From: Clostridiales bacterium
Lineage (GTDB): Bacteria; Bacillota; Clostridia; Christensenellales; Aristaeellaceae
DNA length: 5,507 bases
Direction: 5' to 3'
Assembly (NCBI GenBank): GCA_019409045.1
Contig: DXVG01000137.1
Location: 1 to 5,507 of the forward strand
The notes beneath the pieces were generated by a model. It was not told where the DNA came from. It searched no databases and saw only the letters and a list, made by a program, of their open reading frames with translations. Numbering within the stretch: the first letter of the stretch is position 1; each line of letters opens with the position of its first letter. Positions 1-5,495 of this stretch are shown here, in pieces. The position numbers were made by a program, and so were the translations under genes.

Positions 1-67
1 GCCCGGCGCGCGGGCGATTCCGTGGGCGGCGTGGTGCGCGTGCTGGCCACGGGCGTGCGCGCCGGGC
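1..67. repeat. 11-bp inverted repeat flanking the flipped aroC segment
   Basis: Bases 1-11 (GCCCGGCGCGC) are the exact reverse complement of bases 57-67 (GCGCGCCGGGC), with 45 bases between the arms. In the unrearranged gene these arms encode parts of EARRA and VRAG and would form a GC-only stem. The window starts exactly at the outer edge of the left arm, which is the point where a fold-back and a true inversion would first differ. Confidence 0.9.
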
Positions 68-667
68 CTCGAGGATGGCCGCGCGCATGCGCTCTCCCCT
101 CTCGGGGTCGATCACGGGGAAAGCGTCCCAGTCGTAGAGGGGAAGGTCGGGCGCCACCGTGTTCGGCTCGGCGTCGTCTATGCCCGCCAGGCGCGCGATG
201 TGCGCGCACACCGCCACGCCGCGCCCGCGCAGAAGCTGCATCGCCAGCGCGCCCGCAAAGCACACGGGCGCGGTCAGCCGCCCGGAGAACTGCCCGCCCC
301 CGCGCACGTCGCGCGCGTCGCCGAACTTTTTCCACGCGGTGAAGTCGGCGTGCCCCGGGCGGGGCGTGGCCGAGAGCGCGGCGTAGTCCCCGCTGCGCGC
401 GTCGCGGTTGCGTATGATCGCCGCCAGCGGCGCGCCGCAGACCTCCCCGCGCTCGTTGAGGCCGGAGAGTATCTCCACCGCGTCGTCCTCGCGCCGCGCG
501 GTGGCGGTGGCGTCCCGGCCCGGCGCGCGGCGGCGCATGAACGCGCGCGCGTAGTCCATGTCCGGCTTCATGCCCGCGGGCAGGCCCTCGATCACCGCGC
601 CAATGGCCGGCGCGTGGGACTGCCCGAACACCGTGACCCGCAATCTATTCCCCAGCGTGTTCGACAT
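1..667 (-). CDS. aroC: chorismate synthase, 3'-partial, with its last part in the window inverted
   Basis: Chorismate synthase converts EPSP to chorismate using reduced FMN and is the last step of the common aromatic pathway. I read 204 authentic residues from the ATG at 665-667; complete family members are about 360 residues. Visible family motifs are FGQSHAPAIG (14-23, with the active-site His18), RRRAPGR (45-51), RNRDARSGDY (86-95), RPGHAD (103-108, with the second conserved His106) and RGGGQFSGRLTAP (122-134). The GQSH and GGGQFSGRLTAP forms resemble clostridial enzymes. The start is fixed by GGGAGGG seven bases upstream; the ATG at 670-672 is in the wrong frame. The gene overlaps the end of aroA by 23 bases. 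After residue 204 the frame stays open to the window edge but reads Pro/Arg-rich nonsense (RPWPARAPRRPRNRP), because bases 12-56 are inverted. The expected continuation, GDSVGGVVRVLATGV, is encoded on the plus strand there. The identity is certain; the 3' end as written should not be trusted. Confidence 0.93.
   Translation of the reverse strand, partial: MSNTLGNRLRVTVFGQSHAPAIGAVIEGLPAGMKPDMDYARAFMRRRAPGRDATATARREDDAVEILSGLNERGEVCGAPLAAIIRNRDARSGDYAALSATPRPGHADFTAWKKFGDARDVRGGGQFSGRLTAPVCFAGALAMQLLRGRGVAVCAHIARLAGIDDAEPNTVAPDLPLYDWDAFPVIDPERGERMRAAILEARRARPWPARAPRRPRNRPRAG
12..56 (+). other. 45-base aroC segment in inverted orientation (probable chimera)
   Basis: Read on the plus strand, bases 1-67 encode ARRAGDSVGGVVRVLATGVRAG, which is the conserved chorismate synthase segment expected immediately after ILEARRA of the minus-strand aroC. 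The fragment is therefore the true continuation of aroC flipped in place. Its length is 45 bases (15 codons), so the flipped version keeps the frame open but replaces a conserved motif with unrelated residues. The likeliest origin is a fold-back chimera made during amplification or assembly. A real micro-inversion is the alternative. What lies to the left of base 1 would decide between them. Confidence 0.85.
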
Positions 668-1850
668 CGCATTTCCCTCCCAGTGCACAAAAATCGGCAA
701 AGAAGCCGGGGTAGGACTTGTCCACGGCCTCCGCGCCGGTGATGACGACGCTTTGGCGGCAGACCGTGGCGGCGACGGCGCAGCTCATCACCACGCGATG
801 ATCGCCCGCGCCGTCCACCTCTCCGCCCTCGAGCGCGCGGCCGCGTATGCGCAGGCCGTCCGGCGTCTGGCGCACGTCGCCGCCCAGCGCATTGAGCGCC
901 TTTGCCATCGCGCGCAGGCGGTCGCTCTCCTTGATGCGCAGCCGCGCCGCGCCGGTGATCTCGCGCTCCCCGGGCGTGGCGGCCATCACCGCCGCCAGCG
1001 CGGGCATGAGGTCCGGCACGTCGCGCACGTCCACGCGGTCCGGACAGGCAAACAGCCGCGCCGCCGCGCGGTCGCCCTGCGCGGAGGCCTCGTCCAGCCC
1101 CTCCACCGCCACGCGGCTGCCCAGCGCGTTCGCCGCCAGCCAGAACGCCGCGCCCGACCAGTCGCCCTCCACGCGCACGCGGCCGGGCGAGCGGTATCGC
1201 TGCCCACCGGGCACATGGAAGCCGTTTTGCCCACCTTCCACGCGCACGCCGAAATCGCGCATGGTGCGGCGCGTCATTTCGACGTAGGGCGCGGACTCGA
1301 GCGGCGTGTCCGCGATGAGCTCGCTGTCCTGCTTAAGCAGCGGCAGCGCAAACAGCAGCCCCGAGAAGTACTGGCTGGACACGTCGCCCGGCAGGTGGTA
1401 TTCGCCGCCGCGCAGGCCGCCGCCGACCGCGATGGGCGGCGCGTCGCCCTGAACGCATGCGCCGTGCGCGCGCATCGCCTCCAGCAGCGGCGCGTTCGGG
1501 CGCTGCGGCAGGCGGCCGCGCCCGGTGAGCGTCGCCCCGCAGTCGAGCAGCGCGGCGAGCGGCAGCAAAAAGCGCAGTGTGGAGCCGCTCTCCCCGCAGT
1601 CGAGCACCGCGCCGCGCCGCGGCTGCGCGATGGGCGCGACGCGCAGCGCGGCGCCCTGCGCCTGCACCCGCGCCCCCAGCGCGCGCAGGCAGCGCGCGGT
1701 CGCCTCGATGTCCTCGGATGTTCCCGCGCGCTCGAGGACCGTCTCCCCGTCCGCGAGCGCGGCGCAGATGAGCAGCCTGTGCGCGTGGGACTTGGACGGC
1801 GGCGCCTGCACGCGGCCTGAGAGCCTTCCCGGATACACGGTCACGCGCAT
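645..1850 (-). CDS. aroA: 3-phosphoshikimate 1-carboxyvinyltransferase (EPSP synthase)
   Basis: This cytoplasmic enzyme transfers the enolpyruvyl group of PEP to shikimate 3-phosphate, giving EPSP, the substrate of AroC. The product is 401 residues, slightly shorter than the usual ~425. Family motifs appear in order: PPSKSHAHR (17-25, with the PEP/S3P-binding Lys20, Ser21 and Arg25), GESGSTLRF (86-94), LPQRPNAPLL (114-123), GDVSSQYFSG (155-164), DWSGAAFW (230-237), PDLMPALA (279-286, with the catalytic Asp280), RIKESDRL (305-312, with the catalytic Glu308) and DHRVVMS (350-356). All key residues are present, so it should be active. I chose the ATG at 1848-1850 because the protein then begins two short strands before the PPSKS motif and GGGGGAAGG lies just upstream. 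The open frame extends to 2279, but only inside aroB. The start overlaps the end of aroB by 10 bases and the stop overlaps aroC by 23, suggesting translational coupling. I do not assign a glyphosate-sensitivity class. Confidence 0.96.
   Translation of the reverse strand: MRVTVYPGRLSGRVQAPPSKSHAHRLLICAALADGETVLERAGTSEDIEATARCLRALGARVQAQGAALRVAPIAQPRRGAVLDCGESGSTLRFLLPLAALLDCGATLTGRGRLPQRPNAPLLEAMRAHGACVQGDAPPIAVGGGLRGGEYHLPGDVSSQYFSGLLFALPLLKQDSELIADTPLESAPYVEMTRRTMRDFGVRVEGGQNGFHVPGGQRYRSPGRVRVEGDWSGAAFWLAANALGSRVAVEGLDEASAQGDRAAARLFACPDRVDVRDVPDLMPALAAVMAATPGEREITGAARLRIKESDRLRAMAKALNALGGDVRQTPDGLRIRGRALEGGEVDGAGDHRVVMSCAVAATVCRQSVVITGAEAVDKSYPGFFADFCALGGKCDVEHAGE
675..681 (-). promoter_or_regulatory. 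aroC ribosome binding site inside aroA
   Basis: GGGAGGG on the minus strand lies seven bases before the aroC ATG at 665-667 and within the final codons of aroA. It selects this ATG over the out-of-frame ATG at 670-672, and implies that ribosomes finishing aroA pass over the aroC start. Confidence 0.8.
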
Positions 1851-2887
1851 ACGCCTTCCCCCAATCCGCGCAGTATGTAGGCGCGCATCTGCCCGACGGG
1901 CACGCGCCGCAGCGCGCACGCTCCAATGCGCTCGGGCAGCACCAGCGTCACCGTGTCCCCGCGCCGCTTCTTGTCCAGCGCCGCCGCCGCGCACAGCTCG
2001 TCCGCCGAGCAGGGCGACTGCGTGGGCAGGCCGCACGCGCGCGCCGCGCGCACGATGGGCGCCTCGTCCAGCCCCGCCGCGCGGAAGGCCATGACCATGC
2101 CGATGGCGACGCACTGGCCGTGCGAGAGCGCAAAGTTCGTGCTCTTTTCCACGGCGTGGCCGAATGTGTGGCCGAGGTTGAGAAACTGCCGCGCGCCGTT
2201 GTCGAACGGGTCCTGATCCACATAGTCGCGCTTGATGGACACGCAGCGGGCGACCGCGCCCTCCAAGTCCTCGCGCCACGAGCCGTCGGCCATGGCCTCA
2301 AACAGCGCCGCGTCGCGCAGCACGCCGCACTTGATCATCTCCGCCGCGCCGTCGCGCATAAGCGCCTCGGGCAGCGCGCCGAGTATGTCCGTATCGCACA
2401 AGACAAGCTTCGGCTGGTGAAACGCGCCCGCCAGATTCTTGCCCTGCGGAAGGTCCACCGCCGTCTTTCCGCCCACGGAGGAGTCCACCGCGGCCAGCAG
2501 CGTCGTGGGGATCTGCACGCAGTCCACGCCGCGCATGTACGCGGCCGCCGCGAAGCCCGCCAGGTCGCCCACCACGCCGCCGCCCAGCGCGACCACGAAG
2601 TCCGAGCGCGTAAGCCCCATGCCCGCGAAGAACTCCAGCGCCGCGCAGAACGTGGCAAGCGTCTTATGCGCCTCCCCGTTGGGAAAGGCGAACACCTCCG
2701 CCTGGATGCCCGCAGCCGCGAGCGAGGCGGTCAGTTTCTGCGCGTACAGGGGCTGCACGCGGTCGTCGGTCACCACCGCGCAGCGCCGGCCCCGCACCGC
2801 GCGGGCGACGCGCTCCCCAGCCGTCTGCAAAAGCCCCGCGCCGATGAGCACTTCATAATCTCCCGACTTGACATTTACCGTGCGCAT
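1841..2887 (-). CDS. aroB: 3-dehydroquinate synthase
   Basis: This NAD-dependent, divalent-metal enzyme converts DAHP, the product of AroF, to 3-dehydroquinate. The product is 348 residues, normal for the family. Visible motifs are FPNGEAHKTL (68-77), the nucleotide-binding glycine-rich stretch ALGGGVVGDLAGFAAA (100-115), QIPTTLLAAVDSSVGGKTAV (125-144), the metal ligand Glu183 in GAAEMIKCG (180-188), the LNLGHTFGHAVE block (236-247) containing His240 and His244, and LSHGQCVAIGM (254-264) with His256. DKKRRGDTVTLVLPERIG (305-322) is the expected C-terminal-domain segment. The ATG start at 2885-2887 is supported by AAGGAGG eight bases upstream. The gene begins 19 bases after the tyrA stop and its last 10 bases overlap aroA. 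All metal-binding and catalytic residues expected of the family appear intact. Confidence 0.97.
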   Translation of the reverse strand: MRTVNVKSGDYEVLIGAGLLQTAGERVARAVRGRRCAVVTDDRVQPLYAQKLTASLAAAGIQAEVFAFPNGEAHKTLATFCAALEFFAGMGLTRSDFVVALGGGVVGDLAGFAAAAYMRGVDCVQIPTTLLAAVDSSVGGKTAVDLPQGKNLAGAFHQPKLVLCDTDILGALPEALMRDGAAEMIKCGVLRDAALFEAMADGSWREDLEGAVARCVSIKRDYVDQDPFDNGARQFLNLGHTFGHAVEKSTNFALSHGQCVAIGMVMAFRAAGLDEAPIVRAARACGLPTQSPCSADELCAAAALDKKRRGDTVTLVLPERIGACALRRVPVGQMRAYILRGLGEGVCA

Positions 2888-2906
2888 GCGCTCGTCCTCC
2901 TTCGCG

Positions 2907-3740
2907 TCATTCGTCCAGCGCCTCCTTGGCCTCGCGCCCCTCCCGAAGGAGCTCGCGCATGGTCAGCGCGTCGCGCGCGTCCAGCGCGAGCTTGTAGCCC
3001 TCCAGCCGCGAGATGAGCGCGCCCAGCTCGGAGGAGAGCATGTCTGCGTTGTCGAAAAACAGCTCCGTCCACATGCGCTCGTTCAGCCGCGCCACGCGCG
3101 TCATGTCCAGAAAGCTGCCCGCGGAAAAGCCCTTGTGCCGCGCCGCCAGCGGGCTTTTGACGTAGGCGCTGGAGACGATGTGCGCAAGCTGCGAGGTCAG
3201 GGCGATCATCTCGTCGTGCTCCGCGGGCGTGGAGAAGCGCACGCGGCCAAAGCCCAGCGAGAGGAAAAAGTCCTTCGCCAGCTGCACAGTCTCCACGTTC
3301 GTGCCCGGCGCGGGCACGAGGATCATGGACGCGTTTTCAAACAGGTCGTCCCGCGCGTAGTCGAAGCCCGAAAACTCGCGCCCGGCCATGGGATGCCCGC
3401 CCATGAAGGTAAACTGCGCGCCCGCGAGCGCGCCAAAGAGCGCGTCGCACACAAATCGCTTCACGCCCGCGCAGTCCACCACCAGCGCGCCGGGGCGAAA
3501 CAGCCGCGCGTGCGAACGTATGTAGTCCACGCAGTCGCGCGGGTAGAGCGCCACGATCACCACATCGCAGGAGGCGAGGTTCTCGTCGGTGAGCCGCTCG
3601 TCGATCGCGCCGAGCAGCTCGGCCTTGAGCATGGCGGTCTCGCTCGCGTCCATGCCCAGCACGGTGTGCTGCGTGGCGCGCTTGATATTTCTCGCCATGG
3701 AGCCGCCGATCAGCCCCAGGCCCACGACGCCGACGTTCAC
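2907..3740 (-). CDS. tyrA: prephenate dehydrogenase without a C-terminal ACT domain
   Basis: Prephenate dehydrogenase oxidatively decarboxylates prephenate to 4-hydroxyphenylpyruvate, the immediate precursor of tyrosine. The 277-residue product has an N-terminal Rossmann fold with GLGLIGGS (7-14) and an acidic residue at the end of the second strand (Asp31), which favours NAD over NADP. GGHPMAG (114-120) carries the catalytic His116, SQLAHIVSSA (183-192) carries a second conserved His187, and GSFLDMTRVA (208-217) corresponds to the substrate-binding GFRDxTRIA region. The start is GTG at 3738-3740, overlapping the aroF stop in a GTGA junction, with GGGGAGG seven bases upstream. It ends with a predicted helical tail. 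Bacillus-type TyrA proteins are about 370 residues and end in an ACT domain that binds tyrosine; this one stops before any such domain. Feedback control of this step must therefore work differently, or be absent (inference). An arogenate-specific activity cannot be excluded from sequence alone. Confidence 0.93.
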   Translation of the reverse strand: MNVGVVGLGLIGGSMARNIKRATQHTVLGMDASETAMLKAELLGAIDERLTDENLASCDVVIVALYPRDCVDYIRSHARLFRPGALVVDCAGVKRFVCDALFGALAGAQFTFMGGHPMAGREFSGFDYARDDLFENASMILVPAPGTNVETVQLAKDFFLSLGFGRVRFSTPAEHDEMIALTSQLAHIVSSAYVKSPLAARHKGFSAGSFLDMTRVARLNERMWTELFFDNADMLSSELGALISRLEGYKLALDARDALTMRELLREGREAKEALDE

Positions 3741-4756
3741 GCCTCCACCTCCCCGCAGATCGCCGCGCGCACGCCCTCGACCGCGCGCACGACCTCGTCG
3801 AACGCGTCCGGCGTGAGCGACTGCGCGCCGTCGGACTTGGCGTGCGCCGGGTCGTTGTGCACCTCGATCATCAGCCCGTCCGCGCCCGCGGCGACGGCGG
3901 CCAGCGCCATCGGCCGCACCAGCGCGGCGACGCCCGTGGCGTGGCTGGGGTCCACCACCACCGGCAGGTGCGTCAGGCTGTGCAGCACCGGCACGGCCGA
4001 GAGGTCGAGCGTGTTGCGCGTGGCCGTTTCAAACGTGCGGATGCCGCGCTCGCAGAGGATCACGTTGGGGTTGCCGCCGGCCATGATGTACTCGGCGCTC
4101 ATCAGAAGCTCCTGAATGGTGTTGGCAAGGCCGCGCTTGAGCAGTATGGGCTTCCTGGTCATGCCCAGCTCCTTGAGAAGCTCGAAGTTCTGCATGTTGC
4201 GCGCGCCGACCTGTATCACGTCCACATCCTCGAACAGGGGCAGCGTCGCCACGTCCATGATCTCGGTGACGACGGGCAGCCCCGTTGCGCGCTTGGCCTC
4301 GATGAGCAGGTCGATGCCCTTAGCATGCAGGCCCTGGAAGGCGTAGGGCGACGTGCGCGGCTTGAACGCGCCGCCGCGCAGAAGCCCCGCCCCCGCCGCC
4401 TTGACGCGCTGGGCGACGTAGACGATCTGCTCCTCGGACTCCACCGAGCAGGGGCCCGCGATGATCTGGAAGTTGCCGCCGCCGATCTTTCGGCCCGCGC
4501 CGCACTCGACCACGCTGTCCTCCTCGTGAAACTTGCGGTTGGCGTTCTTGTACGGCTCCTGTATGCGCTTGACGGTCTCGACGATCTCCAGCGACTTGAG
4601 AACGTCGATGTCCACGGTGGAGGTGTCGCCGATCAGGCCCAGCAGCGTCTGGTGGCTTCCCACGGACATATGTACGTCGAACCCCATCGACTTGAGCCAC
4701 GCGATGAGATTGTCCACCTGTCGCCTGTCGGCATTGTCTTTGAGCAGTATGACCAT
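3737..4756 (-). CDS. aroF: 3-deoxy-7-phosphoheptulonate (DAHP) synthase, type I beta with N-terminal regulatory domain
   Basis: DAHP synthase condenses PEP with erythrose 4-phosphate, the first and committing step of aromatic biosynthesis. The 339-residue product has an N-terminal ferredoxin-like domain (about 1-70), then a TIM barrel. Motifs are IIAGPCSVES (98-107), FKPRTSPYAFQG (131-142), QVGARNMQN (182-190), ILLKRG (204-209), ILCERGIRTFE (233-243), VVDPSHATG (267-275) and MIEVHNDP (296-303). The metal ligands are Cys103, His272, Glu298 and Asp309. In Thermotoga-type relatives the N-terminal domain mediates feedback inhibition by Tyr and Phe, so this enzyme may be inhibited in the same way (inference). 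There is no fused chorismate mutase as in Bacillus. The ATG at 4754-4756 is preceded by AAAGGAG at the ideal seven-base spacing. The frame is open upstream to an ATG at 4834, but those 26 codons run through the terminator and lack a ribosome binding site. It is the first structural gene of the operon and overlaps tyrA by four bases. Confidence 0.97.
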   Translation of the reverse strand: MVILLKDNADRRQVDNLIAWLKSMGFDVHMSVGSHQTLLGLIGDTSTVDIDVLKSLEIVETVKRIQEPYKNANRKFHEEDSVVECGAGRKIGGGNFQIIAGPCSVESEEQIVYVAQRVKAAGAGLLRGGAFKPRTSPYAFQGLHAKGIDLLIEAKRATGLPVVTEIMDVATLPLFEDVDVIQVGARNMQNFELLKELGMTRKPILLKRGLANTIQELLMSAEYIMAGGNPNVILCERGIRTFETATRNTLDLSAVPVLHSLTHLPVVVDPSHATGVAALVRPMALAAVAAGADGLMIEVHNDPAHAKSDGAQSLTPDAFDEVVRAVEGVRAAICGEVEA

Positions 4757-4763
4757 GCTATAT

Positions 4764-4770
4764 CTCCTTT
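4764..4770 (-). promoter_or_regulatory. aroF ribosome binding site
   Basis: AAAGGAG on the minus strand lies seven bases before the ATG at 4754-4756. It decides between that start and the in-frame ATG at 4834, which overlaps the terminator stem. It lies downstream of the attenuator terminator, so only read-through transcripts contain it. Confidence 0.9.
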
Positions 4771-4801
4771 CCCGCAGTGGGCGCGTTTTTGGGCGATCCA
4801 C

Positions 4802-4840
4802 AAAAAAACGGCTTTGCAGCGACATGTACTGCAAAGCCGT
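4802..4840 (-). terminator. intrinsic terminator of the aroF leader (attenuator)
   Basis: On the minus strand ACGGCTTTGCAG (4840-4829) and CTGCAAAGCCGT (4819-4808) form a perfect 12-bp stem with a 9-base loop, followed at once by a run of U (4808-4802 gives seven, the first in the stem). This is a strong Rho-independent terminator for minus-strand transcription only; the plus strand has no T-run after the stem. It sits 45 bases before the aroF start and after the leader peptide stop, so it must be regulated if the operon is to be expressed. Confidence 0.95.
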
Positions 4841-4877
4841 AAACGCTCTTGTAAAACTCTACGCGCAGCAACATGCC
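4821..4877 (-). promoter_or_regulatory. predicted antiterminator pairing
   Basis: The last codons of the leader peptide (GGCAUGUUGCUGC, 4877-4865) can pair with GCAGUACAUGUC (4832-4821), which is the top of the terminator's 5' arm plus its loop. I count about 12 pairs with one bulged U (4870) and a few G-U pairs. This pairing and the terminator stem share bases 4829-4832, and the rest of the terminator stem would then need a pseudoknot, so the two are mutually exclusive. Bases CGCGC (4923-4919) earlier in the leader can pair with GCGCG (4866-4862) and could serve as region 1. A small hairpin, UAUCG/CGAUA (4895-4891 with 4883-4879), may act as a pause site. These are hand-drawn foldings without computed energies. 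Confidence 0.7.
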
Positions 4878-4942
4878 CTATCGACAAAGCCGATAAAGCG
4901 AAAGTAAAAGTAAGCCTCGCGCGAGAAAATTCTGGTGGTCAT
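4859..4942 (-). CDS. 27-residue Phe/Tyr-rich leader peptide of the aro operon
   Basis: This is a short reading frame from the ATG at 4940-4942 to the TAG at 4859-4861. It is preceded by GGGAGGG (4955-4949) at six bases, and starts about 25 bases after the likely transcription start. Its centre reads EAYFYFRFIGF (9-19), so six of ten residues at positions 10-19 are Phe or Tyr; a further Phe is at position 6. There is no Trp. It ends ACCCA and stops 18 bases before the terminator stem. This is the arrangement of transcription-attenuation leader peptides such as PheL: ribosome stalling at Phe/Tyr codons leaves the final codons free to form the antiterminator, while efficient translation to the stop codon covers them and lets the terminator form. 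The peptide itself probably has no other function. The three Cys codons sit in the pairing region and are more likely there for base-pairing than for cysteine sensing. Confidence 0.88.
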   Translation of the reverse strand: MTTRIFSREAYFYFRFIGFVDRACCCA

Positions 4943-4971
4943 GGATTGCCCTCCCGCCGGATTTCGCATCT

Positions 4972-5000
4972 ATGATAGCACGATTTTGGCCGCGCGTCAA
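4972..5000 (-). promoter_or_regulatory. sigma-70/sigma-A type promoter of the aro operon
   Basis: On the minus strand TTGACG (5000-4995) and TATCAT (4977-4972) are separated by exactly 17 bases, and TG at 4980-4979 makes an extended -10 (TGCTATCAT). Transcription should start near 4965. This gives a leader of roughly 165 bases up to the end of the terminator. The region is locally AT-rich in an otherwise very GC-rich sequence. The TGA stop of the upstream gene lies inside the -35 hexamer. I see no clear operator palindrome around it. Confidence 0.88.
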
Positions 5001-5495
5001 CAGAAAAATTTGCTCGAAATGTTATCATTTTCGGCGTGAAGTGCCTCCGCGCCCGCGCGACGCGGCGGAAACACGGCCTCGTGCTCGCGCCCGTCGTCCA
5101 CCAGATGCACCGCGTCGCCCGCGACGGGGGCGCCGTCCAGCTCGATCGCCTCCGCGTCCGCGCGGCAGACGAGCCTGTAGAGGCTTGTGCCGAAGCGCAG
5201 GCGCACCTCCGGCGCGGGCGCTGCGTCCGCGGGCGCGCACAGGCGCACACGGTCGCCCTCCCGCTCGTAGCCCACCAGTTCCAGCGCGCTGAGGATGTAC
5301 CAGCTCGCCGCGCCGGTGTACCACGTCCAGCCGCCGCGGCCGACGTGCGGCTCCTGCGCGTACACGTCCGCCGCGATCACATACGGCTCCACGCGGTAGC
5401 GGTCGGCCTGTGCGCGCGTGCGCGCGTGGTTCGCGGGGCAGAGCATGGTCAGCAGCTTCCACGCGCGGCGCGCCTGCCCCGTGCGTGCATACGCC
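4997..5495 (-). CDS. GH94-family glycoside phosphorylase-like protein, C-terminal part only
   Basis: The window holds the last 165 residues, with the 5' part missing beyond the right edge. The segment resembles the C-terminal part of GH94 (former glycosyltransferase family 36) enzymes, such as cellobiose phosphorylases and the phosphorylase domain of cyclic beta-1,2-glucan synthases. The signature blocks are LLTMLCPANHART (14-26), YRVEPYVIAADVYA (33-46), GRGGWTWYTGAASW (52-65) and the beta-rich tail with FGTSLYRLV. Family members phosphorolyse beta-linked glucosides or oligosaccharides with inversion; the specific substrate cannot be told from this piece. The stop at 4997-4999 is embedded in the aro promoter, and no terminator separates the two, so read-through into the aro leader is possible but would still meet the attenuator. 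No functional link with aromatic synthesis is apparent. The frame continues open into the adapter-like bases 5496-5507, which I exclude. Confidence 0.82.

Noticed and set aside
1..67. Site-specific phase-variable switch in aroC
   Set aside because: There is no recombinase gene in the window, the arms are only 11 bp of pure GC, the loop is 45 bases, and the structure sits exactly at the sequence edge beside other signs of library artefact. It is kept only as the minor alternative in the finding.
1851..2279. N-terminal extension of AroA by 143 residues from 2279
   Set aside because: The added residues are an Arg/Ala/Gly-rich out-of-frame reading of aroB. The EPSP synthase fold begins just before PPSKS, which matches the start at 1850.
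4757..4834. N-terminal extension of AroF by 26 residues from the ATG at 4834
   Set aside because: The extension would start inside the terminator hairpin, has no ribosome binding site, and precedes the normal family start MVILLKDNA. The ATG at 4756 has an ideal AAAGGAG.
4862..4876. Cysteine-responsive attenuation, because the leader peptide ends in three consecutive Cys codons
   Set aside because: These codons form the pairing region of the antiterminator and lie at the very end of the frame, so their sequence is better explained by RNA structure. The genes downstream are aromatic, not cysteine or sulfur genes.
4757..4965. T-box riboswitch in the aroF leader, as expected for Bacillota amino acid operons
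   Set aside because: No AGGGUGGNACCGCG-like T-box sequence precedes the terminator, and the leader is only about 165 bases to the terminator's end. The space is filled by a well-formed short reading frame with its own ribosome binding site.
558..4975. Long open frames on the plus strand (for example 558-1820, 2868-4115 and 3842-4975)
   Set aside because: They lie antisense to well-recognised aro genes. Long stop-free antisense frames are expected with such GC-rich codon use, and their translations are Ala/Arg/His-rich without recognisable domains.
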